Positions 1-5,442 of a DNA stretch of 10,161 nucleotides are shown one piece after another; within the stretch, counting starts at the first letter, position 1, and the number at the start of each line of letters is the position of its first letter. The DNA is taken from NCBI GenBank assembly GCA_903850725.1, contig CAINMG010000001.1:1-10161 (forward strand), in the 5' to 3' direction. The notes below the pieces were generated by a model. It did no database searches, was not told the DNA's origin, and saw only the letters and a list, made by a program, of their open reading frames with translations. The DNA is from Candidatus Staskawiczbacteria bacterium (GTDB taxonomy: Bacteria > Patescibacteriota > Minisyncoccia > Minisyncoccales > Staskawiczbacteraceae). The translations under genes were made by a program, and so were the position numbers.

Positions 1-138
1 TAAAGCCCTTAAAAGTCATTTAAATAGTTAGTTTTTTAAAAAAATCATAAAAAATTATTAAAATTTGTACTCTGAAAAACCATCTATCTTTTCCACTTTT
101 GCTGTCTAGTTTACGCAGACCACCTTACGTAATGTTTT

Positions 139-173
139 ATGATTTTGCATAGTTTTTGTTAATCATACTATGC
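139..173. repeat. Two overlapping inverted repeats upstream of the metallopeptidase gene
   Basis: Two short dyads interleave here: atgatt (139-144) with aatcat (161-166), and gcatagt (147-153) with actatgc (167-173). The arms alternate, so only one hairpin can form at a time unless the RNA folds as a pseudoknot. No loop separates the second arm of the first dyad from the second arm of the other, which makes a classical pseudoknot unlikely. The element lies 46 bp before the chosen start at 219 and could be regulatory. The rest of 1-218 is AT-rich and shows no gene, and I see no convincing promoter there. Short dyads arise by chance in AT-rich DNA, so this is tentative. Confidence 0.3.
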
Positions 174-218
174 TAGACACACTTTTGTATAGGGTCCCAT
201 TCCCCACAAGCAGTGGTA

Positions 219-914
219 ATGGCTAGCCCAGTACTTGCGGCGAAAGAGATGTGGGTCACTTTATCAAAAGAAGAAAAACTAAAAAAACAGAAAGGGCTAA
301 AAGTTAATGGTTTTCAGAAAGTTGCAGAAATGTTTCGTGAAAGTCCTAATATGACTTGGAAGGGAGATGTTAATAAAAAAGTCAGTGACTTGTTAACTAA
401 AAGATATCCTGCTCAATGGTTTATTTCAACAGATGCTGTTTTATTTGTTAATGAAGAAAGAGATTTGCCAGAAGAATACGGAATAGAAGATATTGAAGCT
501 GGCTTAGCAGGCCAGGCAGATGGTGGAAGTATTTATCACGAAAAACCTGGTAAAATTAGTTTATTTAAACAATTTTCCTATGATATGAAAAATATCACTT
601 CAATTTTGGATCATGAGTTTGCTCATCAAAATGATTGGACAAGAAATATTATTTTGTCAGAACCGCAAAGAATTAAATTATTATGCGACGCAACATCTGC
701 ATTTTCAGAAAGTAAAGAATTTTTTTCAGAATATGTGGAATCAATAAAAAATGATGATAAACAAAGAGAGGCTTATATAAAGGTAACAGAATATTGGGCC
801 GAAGCTATAGAGCAATATATGACAGCTGGTCCAGAGAATTATAAAAAAACAAATCCTACGGAGTATGCTTTGGTTAAAAAATGGTTTGATATAATAAACG
901 ATATTAAAGAATAA
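219..914 (+). CDS. ATLF-like (anthrax lethal factor-type) zinc metallopeptidase, possibly N-terminally shortened
   Basis: Probable zinc-dependent endopeptidase of 231 residues; its substrate is unknown. The zincin motif HEFAH lies at residues 132-136, and Asp139 follows in HEFAHQNDW. About 55 residues later comes EYWAEAIEQY (191-200). This order (HExxH, an Asp soon after, then an E-aromatic-aromatic-A-E segment) matches the catalytic domain of anthrax lethal factor and related ATLF peptidases, where the glutamate corresponding to Glu191 is the third zinc ligand. Residues 1-130 show no recognised domain. GTG at 213 in the same frame is an alternative start; I chose ATG 219. The frame stays open back to a TAG at 174-176 without another ATG. 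The residues 'MASPVLAAKE' look like the end of a signal peptide whose hydrophobic part is missing, so the 5' end may be truncated. No Shine-Dalgarno sequence is visible. The peptidase call is fairly sure, the start is not. Confidence 0.72.
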   Translation: MASPVLAAKEMWVTLSKEEKLKKQKGLKVNGFQKVAEMFRESPNMTWKGDVNKKVSDLLTKRYPAQWFISTDAVLFVNEERDLPEEYGIEDIEAGLAGQADGGSIYHEKPGKISLFKQFSYDMKNITSILDHEFAHQNDWTRNIILSEPQRIKLLCDATSAFSESKEFFSEYVESIKNDDKQREAYIKVTEYWAEAIEQYMTAGPENYKKTNPTEYALVKKWFDIINDIKE

Positions 915-950
915 TAAAAATTGAACTTGCCCTCAAAAAGAGCTTTGTCT

Positions 951-962
951 CGCCTTAAGGCG
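951..962. repeat. Perfect 12-bp palindrome (CGCCTTAAGGCG)
   Basis: A GC-rich perfect palindrome lies in the AT-rich spacer 37 bp after the metallopeptidase stop. A T/G pair at 950/963 would extend the stem in RNA. No run of T follows on the + strand, so it is a poor intrinsic terminator. The same CGCCTT...AAGGCG arms recur inside the DUF2779 gene at 8094-8110, preceded in both places by a TTTGT-containing stretch. It may be a dispersed palindromic repeat. Confidence 0.55.
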
Positions 963-1018
963 GATAAATTAAAGTAAAGTTAAAAATGTAAAAATGCAAG
1001 TTAAAGATGCAATAAAAA

Positions 1019-1075
1019 CCCTTAGCCCATCCCCGCGCAAGGCTATTGGTGAAATATTCCTAAAGCAAGTTTAAA
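1019..1075. repeat. 57-bp imperfect direct repeat, copy A (upstream of fic)
   Basis: This copy matches 2069-2125 at 49 of 57 positions by hand alignment. The last 25 bases are identical, from gaaatattcc through the final tttaaa; all differences lie in the first 31 bases. In this copy tagcc (1023-1027) can pair with ggcta (1041-1045), and in copy B the same arms pair only partly, through a G-U. It lies 105 bp upstream of the fic start. It could be a duplicated regulatory leader, a small structured RNA or a recombination boundary. Confidence 0.8.
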
Positions 1076-1085
1076 CGGTAAAATA

Positions 1086-1121
1086 TAGTGAATTAGGCTT
1101 ATTTTAATCATAAATTCACTA
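1086..1121. promoter_or_regulatory. Candidate operator: 9-bp inverted repeat next to the fic promoter
   Basis: The arm tagtgaatt (1086-1094) is the exact reverse complement of aattcacta (1113-1121), with 18 bp between. The right arm ends four bases before the -35 box at 1126. This is where a dimeric repressor or activator would bind. The Fic protein itself ends in what looks like a small DNA-binding domain, so autoregulation is possible. That link is inference. Confidence 0.5.
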
Positions 1122-1125
1122 AATA

Positions 1126-1154
1126 TTGACATAAAGACGTTAATTTAGTATACT
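1126..1154 (+). promoter_or_regulatory. Sigma70-type promoter for fic
   Basis: TTGACA (1126-1131) and TATACT (1149-1154) are separated by exactly 17 bp. The -35 box is consensus and the -10 box matches at 5 of 6 positions. Transcription would begin near 1161, giving a leader of about 20 nt before the ATG at 1181. Confidence 0.8.
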
Positions 1155-1180
1155 TAAAGCATATTATTAACTATAAATTC

Positions 1181-2062
1181 ATGCCAACAACACAACCAAT
1201 TAAAGATAATATACAAGAATTGAAAAAACAGTATGATTCTTTAAAAAGGGGTAAGGAGTCGCTTTTGGCGATGCTTGATGAAACTGAAATCCCTGAAAGT
1301 GTTTATAACTCAAATGCCATCGAAAATTCAACTTTGACCTTGAAGGAAACAGAAAAAATTCTTTTGGACATGGAGGTTTCACGTGATGTTTCTTTGCGTG
1401 AAGTTTATGAAGCAAAAAATTTAGCTAGAGTTATTGGATACATCCGTAATAAATCCCAGGAAGCAGAAATTAGTAAACAAACCATTTTACTTTTACACCA
1501 AATGTTAATTGGTGGAATAAGTGATACAATTGCTGGCCGTTTTAGAAGGGCGGGGGAATATGTGCGCGTTGGAAATCATATTGCTCCAGCCCCAGAGCAT
1601 GTGGAGGCTATGGTGGATTCTTTGATATCGGAATACGTAAATAATTTTGATGATTATTTTTTAGATAAAATTGCAAAGTTTCATTTGGAGTTTGAAACCA
1701 TACATCCATTTAATGATGGTAACGGAAGAATTGGCAGAGTGCTGGTTTGTTTTCAGTTGCAAAGAATGGGTTTTCCAATAATTATTATTAGAGATAAAAA
1801 TAAGAAAGATTATTACAAGGCTTTTGAGGATTATAGAAATAAAAAAAATACAAAAATAATGGAAAAAGTGGTTATGCTTGCATTGGCAGAATCATTACAC
1901 AAAAGGATAACATATTTAAAGGGGCAAAAAGTAATCACGCTTTCCGATTATGCAAGAATGCACAAAAAATCTGCGCCAGCTGTTTTTAATGCTGCACGCA
2001 GGCAAAATATTCCAGCATTTCGTGAAAAAGGCATTTGGAAAATTGCAGAAAATCATAAATAG
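1181..2062 (+). CDS. fic: Fic family protein adenylyltransferase (class II, N-terminal inhibitory helix)
   Basis: Fic enzymes usually transfer AMP from ATP to hydroxyl side chains of target proteins, and some members also remove it. The active-site motif is complete: HPFNDGNGRIGR at residues 175-186, with catalytic His175. The target-clamping flap lies around 125-141 (GEYVRVGNHIAPAP). The inhibitory motif (S/T)xxxE(G/N) is present before the core as SNAIEN (44-49), so this is a class II protein that can block its own ATP site through Glu48. Residues 253-289 (ITLSDYARMHKKSAPAVF ... GIWKI) look like a small helix-turn-helix/excisionase-like domain, common at the C-terminus of bacterial Fic proteins. 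Length (293) is somewhat below many class II members. The gene has its own promoter and candidate operator and is flanked by the 57-bp direct repeats. It ends in TAG. Its protein target cannot be inferred. Confidence 0.93.
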   Translation: MPTTQPIKDNIQELKKQYDSLKRGKESLLAMLDETEIPESVYNSNAIENSTLTLKETEKILLDMEVSRDVSLREVYEAKNLARVIGYIRNKSQEAEISKQTILLLHQMLIGGISDTIAGRFRRAGEYVRVGNHIAPAPEHVEAMVDSLISEYVNNFDDYFLDKIAKFHLEFETIHPFNDGNGRIGRVLVCFQLQRMGFPIIIIRDKNKKDYYKAFEDYRNKKNTKIMEKVVMLALAESLHKRITYLKGQKVITLSDYARMHKKSAPAVFNAARRQNIPAFREKGIWKIAENHK

Positions 2063-2068
2063 CATAAA

Positions 2069-2125
2069 CCTCTAGCCCAGGCTCGCGCAAGGTGATTGAT
2101 GAAATATTCCTAAAGCAAGTTTAAA
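2069..2125. repeat. 57-bp imperfect direct repeat, copy B (between fic and radC)
   Basis: Second copy of the repeat at 1019-1075, starting 7 bp after the fic stop and ending 11 bp before the radC start. With copy A it brackets fic and its promoter, giving a repeat-to-repeat unit of 1050 bp. A weak promoter (TTGATG 2096-2101, TTTAAA 2120-2125) can be read inside it, but the boxes are poor. Confidence 0.8.
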
Positions 2126-2136
2126 TAAATAAAGTT

Positions 2137-2823
2137 ATGGGAAAAAATTTTACAATTCATGATTTGCCAAAGGAAGAAAGGCCTAGAGAACGGCTTTTAA
2201 ATTTGGGGGAAAGAGCACTTTCTTCGCAAGAGCTTTTGCAAGTGATTTTGGGTAGAGGTGTCGCAGGAGAATCGGTGGCAGTGACCGCACAAAAAATTAT
2301 TGCTCAATTTGGTAGTTTAGAAAAATTAGCAGAAGCCAGTATTGCAGAATTATCACAAATTAAAGGTATTGGTCCAGCAAAAGCTACTCAAATAAAAGCG
2401 GTTTTTGAAATTGGCAGACGGGTAAATTCACCATCTAAAGAATTAAACAATAAAGAAATAACTAGTCCGCAAGCAGTTTGCAGTTTGATAAATAATAAAA
2501 TAAAAGATTATAACAAAGAGCATTTTTATTTAATTTCATTAAATAGTAGAAATCACAGTGTAAGTGAAGTATCTATTGGAACAATAAATTCAAATTTAGT
2601 TCATCCCCGAGAGGTATTTGGAGAAGCTATTAAAGCTAAAGCAGTTTCTGTGATTTTTGTGCACAATCATCCTTCGGGGGATACAGAGCCATCGCATGAA
2701 GATATCACAATTACCAAGCGCTTGGCAGAAGCTGGCAAAATAATGGGTATAGATATTTTAGATCATATTATTATTTCAAAAAAACAAAATCCATATAGTT
2801 TTAAAGAAAATAAATTGATATAA
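2137..2823 (+). CDS. radC: RadC family JAB/MPN-domain protein
   Basis: Full-length RadC, 228 residues, typical of the family. The N-terminal half holds a helix-hairpin-helix (GIGPAKATQI, residues 77-86) expected to contact DNA. The C-terminal half is the JAB1/MPN-like metal-binding domain, with HNHPSGDTEPSHED at 176-189 supplying His176, His178 and Asp189 as likely zinc ligands. RadC is not needed for repair in the species where it has been tested; relatives are common on mobile elements, phages and genomic islands, and the biochemical role is unresolved. It follows fic by 74 bp, most of it repeat copy B, with no strong promoter of its own, so read-through from fic is possible. No Shine-Dalgarno sequence is visible before the ATG. 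Confidence 0.95.
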   Translation: MGKNFTIHDLPKEERPRERLLNLGERALSSQELLQVILGRGVAGESVAVTAQKIIAQFGSLEKLAEASIAELSQIKGIGPAKATQIKAVFEIGRRVNSPSKELNNKEITSPQAVCSLINNKIKDYNKEHFYLISLNSRNHSVSEVSIGTINSNLVHPREVFGEAIKAKAVSVIFVHNHPSGDTEPSHEDITITKRLAEAGKIMGIDILDHIIISKKQNPYSFKENKLI

Positions 2824-2834
2824 AATTTTAACTA

Positions 2835-2864
2835 TTGACACGAGTTTATGATGTACGCTATAAT
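2835..2864 (+). promoter_or_regulatory. Consensus sigma70-type promoter for the toxin-antitoxin operon
   Basis: TTGACA (2835-2840) and TATAAT (2859-2864) are both perfect consensus boxes, 18 bp apart. The start of transcription should fall near 2871, about 20 nt before the antitoxin ATG at 2893. Such a strong promoter fits an operon held down by its own antitoxin. Confidence 0.85.
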
Positions 2865-2870
2865 GTACAT
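2851..2870. promoter_or_regulatory. YefM/Phd-type operator overlapping the -10 box
   Basis: An inverted repeat atgtac (2851-2856) / gtacat (2865-2870) surrounds the -10 box. It holds one full TGTACA core (2864-2869) and one imperfect core, TGTACG (2852-2857), exactly 12 bp apart. From memory, E. coli YefM-YoeB recognises TGTACA-core palindromes with this spacing. Binding here would block RNA polymerase directly. Confidence 0.65.
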
Positions 2871-2892
2871 AGATAATTAAATAATAAAAAAT

Positions 2893-3279
2893 ATGAATTT
2901 AAAAACAATTATTTCAATATCAGAAGCAAGAAGGCGAATTTTTGACATAGCTGAGGAAGTACAAAAGCCTTCTACTTATTACACTTTAACTGAAAACGGC
3001 AGAGCCAAAGCAGTTTTAATTTCTGCAGAATATTTTGATTCCATGATGGAGGATTTAGAAATTTTGAGTAATCCTAAAATAATGGCTGATATAAAAGAAG
3101 CAGAAGATCAAATAAAAAGAGGGGAGTATGTAACCTTGGAAAAATTAATGGAAGAAGTCGGGTACACGGACGCAGATTTAGAGCCATCTGTAATGATGGA
3201 AAAACCAAAAAAGTCATATATTGCAAAAACTGTAAAAAAAGTTATTAAAAAAAGCGGTGGTAAAAAAAATGCAAGATAA
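2893..3279 (+). CDS. Phd/YefM family antitoxin with lysine-rich C-terminal extension
   Basis: Antitoxin of a type II toxin-antitoxin pair; it should bind and neutralise the downstream RelE-family toxin and repress its own promoter. The N-terminal Phd/YefM DNA-binding fold is clear: ISISEARRRIFDIAEEV (8-23), then the strand and helix TLTENGRAKAVLISAEYFDSM (31-51). The middle (60-95) is acidic and probably wraps the toxin. At 128 residues it is longer than the usual 80-95. The extra part is a basic tail from about residue 104 with many lysines, which may add DNA or toxin contacts or may be a poorly conserved extension. The end overlaps the toxin start by 11 nt, so translation is probably coupled. 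The perfect promoter and TGTACA-type operator upstream support autoregulation. Confidence 0.88.
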   Translation: MNLKTIISISEARRRIFDIAEEVQKPSTYYTLTENGRAKAVLISAEYFDSMMEDLEILSNPKIMADIKEAEDQIKRGEYVTLEKLMEEVGYTDADLEPSVMMEKPKKSYIAKTVKKVIKKSGGKKNAR

Positions 3280-3532
3280 ATATTTTGTTTACATTCCTAA
3301 AAAGCCACAAAAATCTCTAGATAAAATTCCACAGCCATGGCATAAAAGAATTTTTATTGCATTGAAAATTTTGGAAACAAACCCATTTTTAGGTGAAAAA
3401 ATGCATGCAGATATGGCAGATAAAAGTAAAATTATAATTTGGCCATATAGAATAATTTATCATATAAATGAAAAAAATGGTGTTATTGAAATTTTAGAAA
3501 TTAATCATAGGCAAAATACTTCTTATAAATAA
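3269..3532 (+). CDS. RelE/ParE-superfamily toxin
   Basis: Toxin partner of the preceding antitoxin, 87 residues, normal for the family. RelE-type members cut mRNA in the ribosomal A site; ParE-type members poison gyrase. The C-terminal half fits RelE: PYRIIYHINEK (59-69), EILEINHRQNTSYK (74-87). Arg61 and Arg81 correspond to the catalytic arginines of E. coli RelE, Lys54 aligns near its catalytic lysines, and Tyr86 lies where the C-terminal catalytic tyrosine is expected. This favours mRNA cleavage over gyrase inhibition. I chose ATG 3269, inside the last codons of the antitoxin (11-nt overlap). GTG at 3257 is possible but would add four residues that add nothing to the fold. It could also be called a HigB- or YoeB-like toxin. 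Confidence 0.87.
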   Translation: MQDKYFVYIPKKPQKSLDKIPQPWHKRIFIALKILETNPFLGEKMHADMADKSKIIIWPYRIIYHINEKNGVIEILEINHRQNTSYK

Positions 3533-3546
3533 TCTATATTAAAATT

Positions 3547-3927
3547 ATGATAACTTACAAGCTTCAAGAGGAAAAATTAATTTTAGGCAATATTAGTATT
3601 TTTGGGTTTTTCGGAATTTTAAAAGATGCCAACAAATCTGAAAGACTAAAATTAGAATGTTACTTTGAATTACTTCAAAAATATAAATATCCAATTGATA
3701 GAATTGAATTTGATTCAAAAGATATTATTGTTTATAAGGATTTTGCTAAAACCATGCCATATATTTTTATTGGGTTTAGTAAATCAAAAAAACAAATTTT
3801 ACAAAAAGCTCAAAAATTATCCGCACATTTTGCGGTTTATATGTCTAGTGGTAATAAAAAAGTTATAAACCTTAAAGGCTTGGGTAAGTTTGAAACTGAC
3901 ATCCCAGATTATTATCAAGCATATTAA
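3547..3927 (+). CDS. Unrecognised small protein, possibly a degenerate restriction-nuclease (HsdR_N-like) domain
   Basis: 126 residues with no confident family. The pattern of residues 36-110 recalls the N-terminal nuclease domain of type I restriction R subunits: a helix, then KYPIDRIEF, then DIIVYKDF (59-66), then a hydrophobic strand PYIFIGFSKSKK (71-82), then a helix and a final strand with SSGNKKVINL. In active enzymes the strand would read like 'iiiECK'. Here Gly76 and Ser78 occupy the E and K positions, so it would be inactive. The gene begins 14 nt after the toxin stop and ends 4 nt before the DpnI homologue, so it is probably cotranscribed with both. It could be an accessory or DNA-binding partner of the restriction enzyme, or unrelated. 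It is not obviously similar to pneumococcal DpnD. Confidence 0.7.
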   Translation: MITYKLQEEKLILGNISIFGFFGILKDANKSERLKLECYFELLQKYKYPIDRIEFDSKDIIVYKDFAKTMPYIFIGFSKSKKQILQKAQKLSAHFAVYMSSGNKKVINLKGLGKFETDIPDYYQAY

Positions 3928-3931
3928 AAAT

Positions 3932-4699
3932 ATGAATTTAAGTTTTGATACAAAACTAGCAGATAGTTATAAAAGTTATTCTCAAAAAGCTCGAGTGCTT
4001 AGTGAATCTTGGGTACTTAGTGAAATATATTGTCCAAATTGTGGAGATAGTATTTATGATTATGATAACAACAAACCTGTTGCTGATTTTTATTGTAAAA
4101 AATGCTCAGAGGATTTTGAGTTAAAATCAAAAAGAGGCAAGATTGGTAGTAAGGTTTCTGCGGGGGCTTATTCTCAAATGATAAAGAGAATTAATTCGCC
4201 TCAAAAGCCAAATTTCTTTTTTCTAGGCTATATAGTTAAGATGTGGAATGTAAATGATTTTTTCGTTATTCCAAAACATTTTTTTGTATCAGAAATTATT
4301 GAACAAAGAAAACCACTTGCAGGTAGTGCGAGACGAGCTGGTTGGATTGGTTCAAATATATTATTCTCAAAAATACCAAAAGCAGGACAAATTTTTTATA
4401 TTGAAAACGGAAAGGAGGTTGATAAGAAAGATGTATTAGAGAAATGGCAGAAAACAATATTCTTAAAAAAGATTGTAAGAGCCGATGCAAAGGGTTGGAT
4501 TTTAGATATTATGAATTGCATTGATACATTAAATAAAAAAGAGTTTACCTTGCAAGATATATATGCATTTGAAAAAGATTTATCTATAATCCACTCTGAA
4601 AATAAAAATATAAAACCAAAAATTAGGCAACAGCTACAATTTCTACGAGATAAGGGTTATCTTGAATTTGTCGGAAGTGGTTCTTACAAATTAAAATAA
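3932..4699 (+). CDS. dpnC: DpnI-like methyl-directed type II restriction endonuclease (Dam-replacing protein family)
   Basis: Homologue of DpnI, the enzyme that cuts GATC only when the adenine is N6-methylated and so destroys Dam-methylated foreign DNA. Length is 255 residues against 254 in pneumococcal DpnI, and the two can be aligned by eye from end to end. The zinc site is intact: Cys34/Cys37 (CPNC) and Cys55/Cys58 (CKKC). The PD-(D/E)xK residues are Asp52, Glu63 and Lys65 (ADFYC ... FELKSK). Other shared blocks are SQKAR (17-21), NFFFL (94-98) and RKPLAGSARRAGWIG (126-140). The C-terminal winged helix (about 190-255, with IRQQLQFLRDKGYLEF) would also read methylated DNA. I chose ATG 3932 because it matches the start of DpnI; the in-frame ATG at 3890 lies inside the preceding gene. 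No methylase accompanies it, as expected, since the host must lack GATC adenine methylation. GATC sites are frequent across this window. Confidence 0.95.
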   Translation: MNLSFDTKLADSYKSYSQKARVLSESWVLSEIYCPNCGDSIYDYDNNKPVADFYCKKCSEDFELKSKRGKIGSKVSAGAYSQMIKRINSPQKPNFFFLGYIVKMWNVNDFFVIPKHFFVSEIIEQRKPLAGSARRAGWIGSNILFSKIPKAGQIFYIENGKEVDKKDVLEKWQKTIFLKKIVRADAKGWILDIMNCIDTLNKKEFTLQDIYAFEKDLSIIHSENKNIKPKIRQQLQFLRDKGYLEFVGSGSYKLK

Positions 4700-4702
4700 T
4701 AT

Positions 4703-4731
4703 TTGACTTAATATTTTATTTGATCAATTAT
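4703..4731 (+). promoter_or_regulatory. Weak candidate promoter before the small-gene cluster
   Basis: TTGACT (4703-4708, 5 of 6 consensus) precedes AATTAT (4726-4731, 4 of 6) by 17 bp, inside the 38-bp gap after the DpnI-like gene. Transcription from it would start almost at the ATG of the next gene, giving a leaderless message. There is no terminator in the gap, so read-through from upstream is equally possible. Confidence 0.35.
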
Positions 4732-4737
4732 TAATAT

Positions 4738-4926
4738 ATGAATACAAAATTACAATTATTAAAAAAAGAAATATCGGAATTAGCAAAAAATTATCGAACT
4801 GAATGGAAGGAAGAATTATGGGAAAGCGAAGATATTGAAGAATTTGGTTTAAACGAATTTATTGGTGGCAAAGCAGATGCTTATGAAGATTGTTTAGATT
4901 TAATAAAAAGATATGAAATTAAGTAA
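4738..4926 (+). CDS. Unrecognised 62-residue acidic helical protein
   Basis: Not recognised. The sequence is almost wholly helical in character: a heptad-like N-terminus (MNTKLQLLKKEISELAKNY), an acidic aromatic middle (WKEELWESEDIEEF, 23-36) and a C-terminal helix ending IKRYEIK. There is no signal peptide, membrane segment or cysteine cluster. Its last 14 nt overlap the start of the following 49-residue gene, so the two are probably translated together. Being the first gene of the tight 4738-6636 cluster supports it as real, since its reading frame fills the space between its neighbours. Confidence 0.62.
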   Translation: MNTKLQLLKKEISELAKNYRTEWKEELWESEDIEEFGLNEFIGGKADAYEDCLDLIKRYEIK

Positions 4927-5062
4927 ATTCGTAGAAAAACTAGAGAATATTTTAAAAACTGAAAAAGATTCTGATAAAATTGATGTTCGGATGGCGGATA
5001 ATATCTTTGTTGTTGAGCCTGTTTTTAAGGATGGCGTAGTTTTTATAACTGACGAAAAATAA
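4913..5062 (+). CDS. 49-residue unrecognised protein, paralogue 1 of a tandem pair
   Basis: A small gene. The product begins MKLSKFVEKL and ends VVFITDEK. It is 36/49 identical to the product of 5274-5423, including an unbroken 16-residue block (TEKDSDKIDVRMADNI, 16-31). Within those 16 codons five differ silently, including CGG versus AGA, which points to selection on the protein. The layout (N-terminal amphipathic helix, an Asp/Arg-rich strand, VVEPVFKDG turn, final strand VVFITD) resembles short phage-type domains with a helix and three strands, but I cannot name a family. It overlaps the end of the preceding gene by 14 nt. No function is assigned. Confidence 0.8.
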   Translation: MKLSKFVEKLENILKTEKDSDKIDVRMADNIFVVEPVFKDGVVFITDEK

Positions 5063-5068
5063 AAAATT

Positions 5069-5269
5069 ATGGATATAAATTTAAATCCTGTTTTGGCAAA
5101 AATTATTTTAAAACTTATTCCGTATAAACTTTTAAATAAAGTGCTGGTTGTTTGTCGTGGTTATAATGAAGATTATGAAAATTTTACTGAGCTTGTATGG
5201 GAAGACGACAGACATCTAGATTTTTATGATAAGAATAGCTATCCGCAATTTCAATTGTGGGTTTATTAA
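5069..5269 (+). CDS. Unrecognised 66-residue protein
   Basis: Not recognised. It starts 6 nt after the first 49-residue gene and stops 4 nt before the second. The N-terminal third is hydrophobic with lysines (NPVLAKIILKLIPYKLLNKVLVV, read in two parts around residues 6-28) and may be an amphipathic or weakly membrane-associated helix; the rest is acidic and aromatic (EDYENF, VWEDDRHLDFYD, FQLWVY). It is not similar to the 62-residue protein that sits in the same relative position before the other paralogue. The call rests on tight packing between two genes supported by each other. Confidence 0.55.
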   Translation: MDINLNPVLAKIILKLIPYKLLNKVLVVCRGYNEDYENFTELVWEDDRHLDFYDKNSYPQFQLWVY

Positions 5270-5273
5270 AAAT

Positions 5274-5423
5274 ATGAAGTTAAAAGAATTTATTCAAAGG
5301 TTAAATCAAATTATGGAGACCGAAAAAGATTCGGATAAAATTGATGTTAGAATGGCAGATAATATTCCAGTGGTCGAGCCGATTTTTAAGGATGGTACAG
5401 TTTTTATAACAGACCAAAAATAA
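5274..5423 (+). CDS. 49-residue unrecognised protein, paralogue 2 of a tandem pair
   Basis: The product begins MKLKEFIQRL and ends TVFITDQK; it is 36/49 identical to the product of 4913-5062 and exactly the same length. Differences cluster in the first 15 residues (helix face changes such as Val/Ile, Lys/Arg, Glu/Gln) and at Phe32/Pro32. ATG 5274 is chosen because it gives the same length and start as the paralogue; the frame is open further upstream from 5226, but that would run through the preceding gene. The leader 'ttaaaaatatga' is the same as before the DpnI-like gene. Function unknown. Confidence 0.8.
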   Translation: MKLKEFIQRLNQIMETEKDSDKIDVRMADNIPVVEPIFKDGTVFITDQK

Positions 5424-5442
5424 AAATTAATTGAGAAATAAA

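Noticed and set aside
3890..3931. Earlier in-frame ATG for the DpnI-like gene.
   Set aside because: It would add 14 residues that overlap the preceding gene and have no counterpart in DpnI, which starts at the position matching ATG 3932.
5226..5273. Longer frame for the second 49-residue gene.
   Set aside because: The extension runs inside the 66-residue gene, and the paralogue starts at the position equal to 5274.
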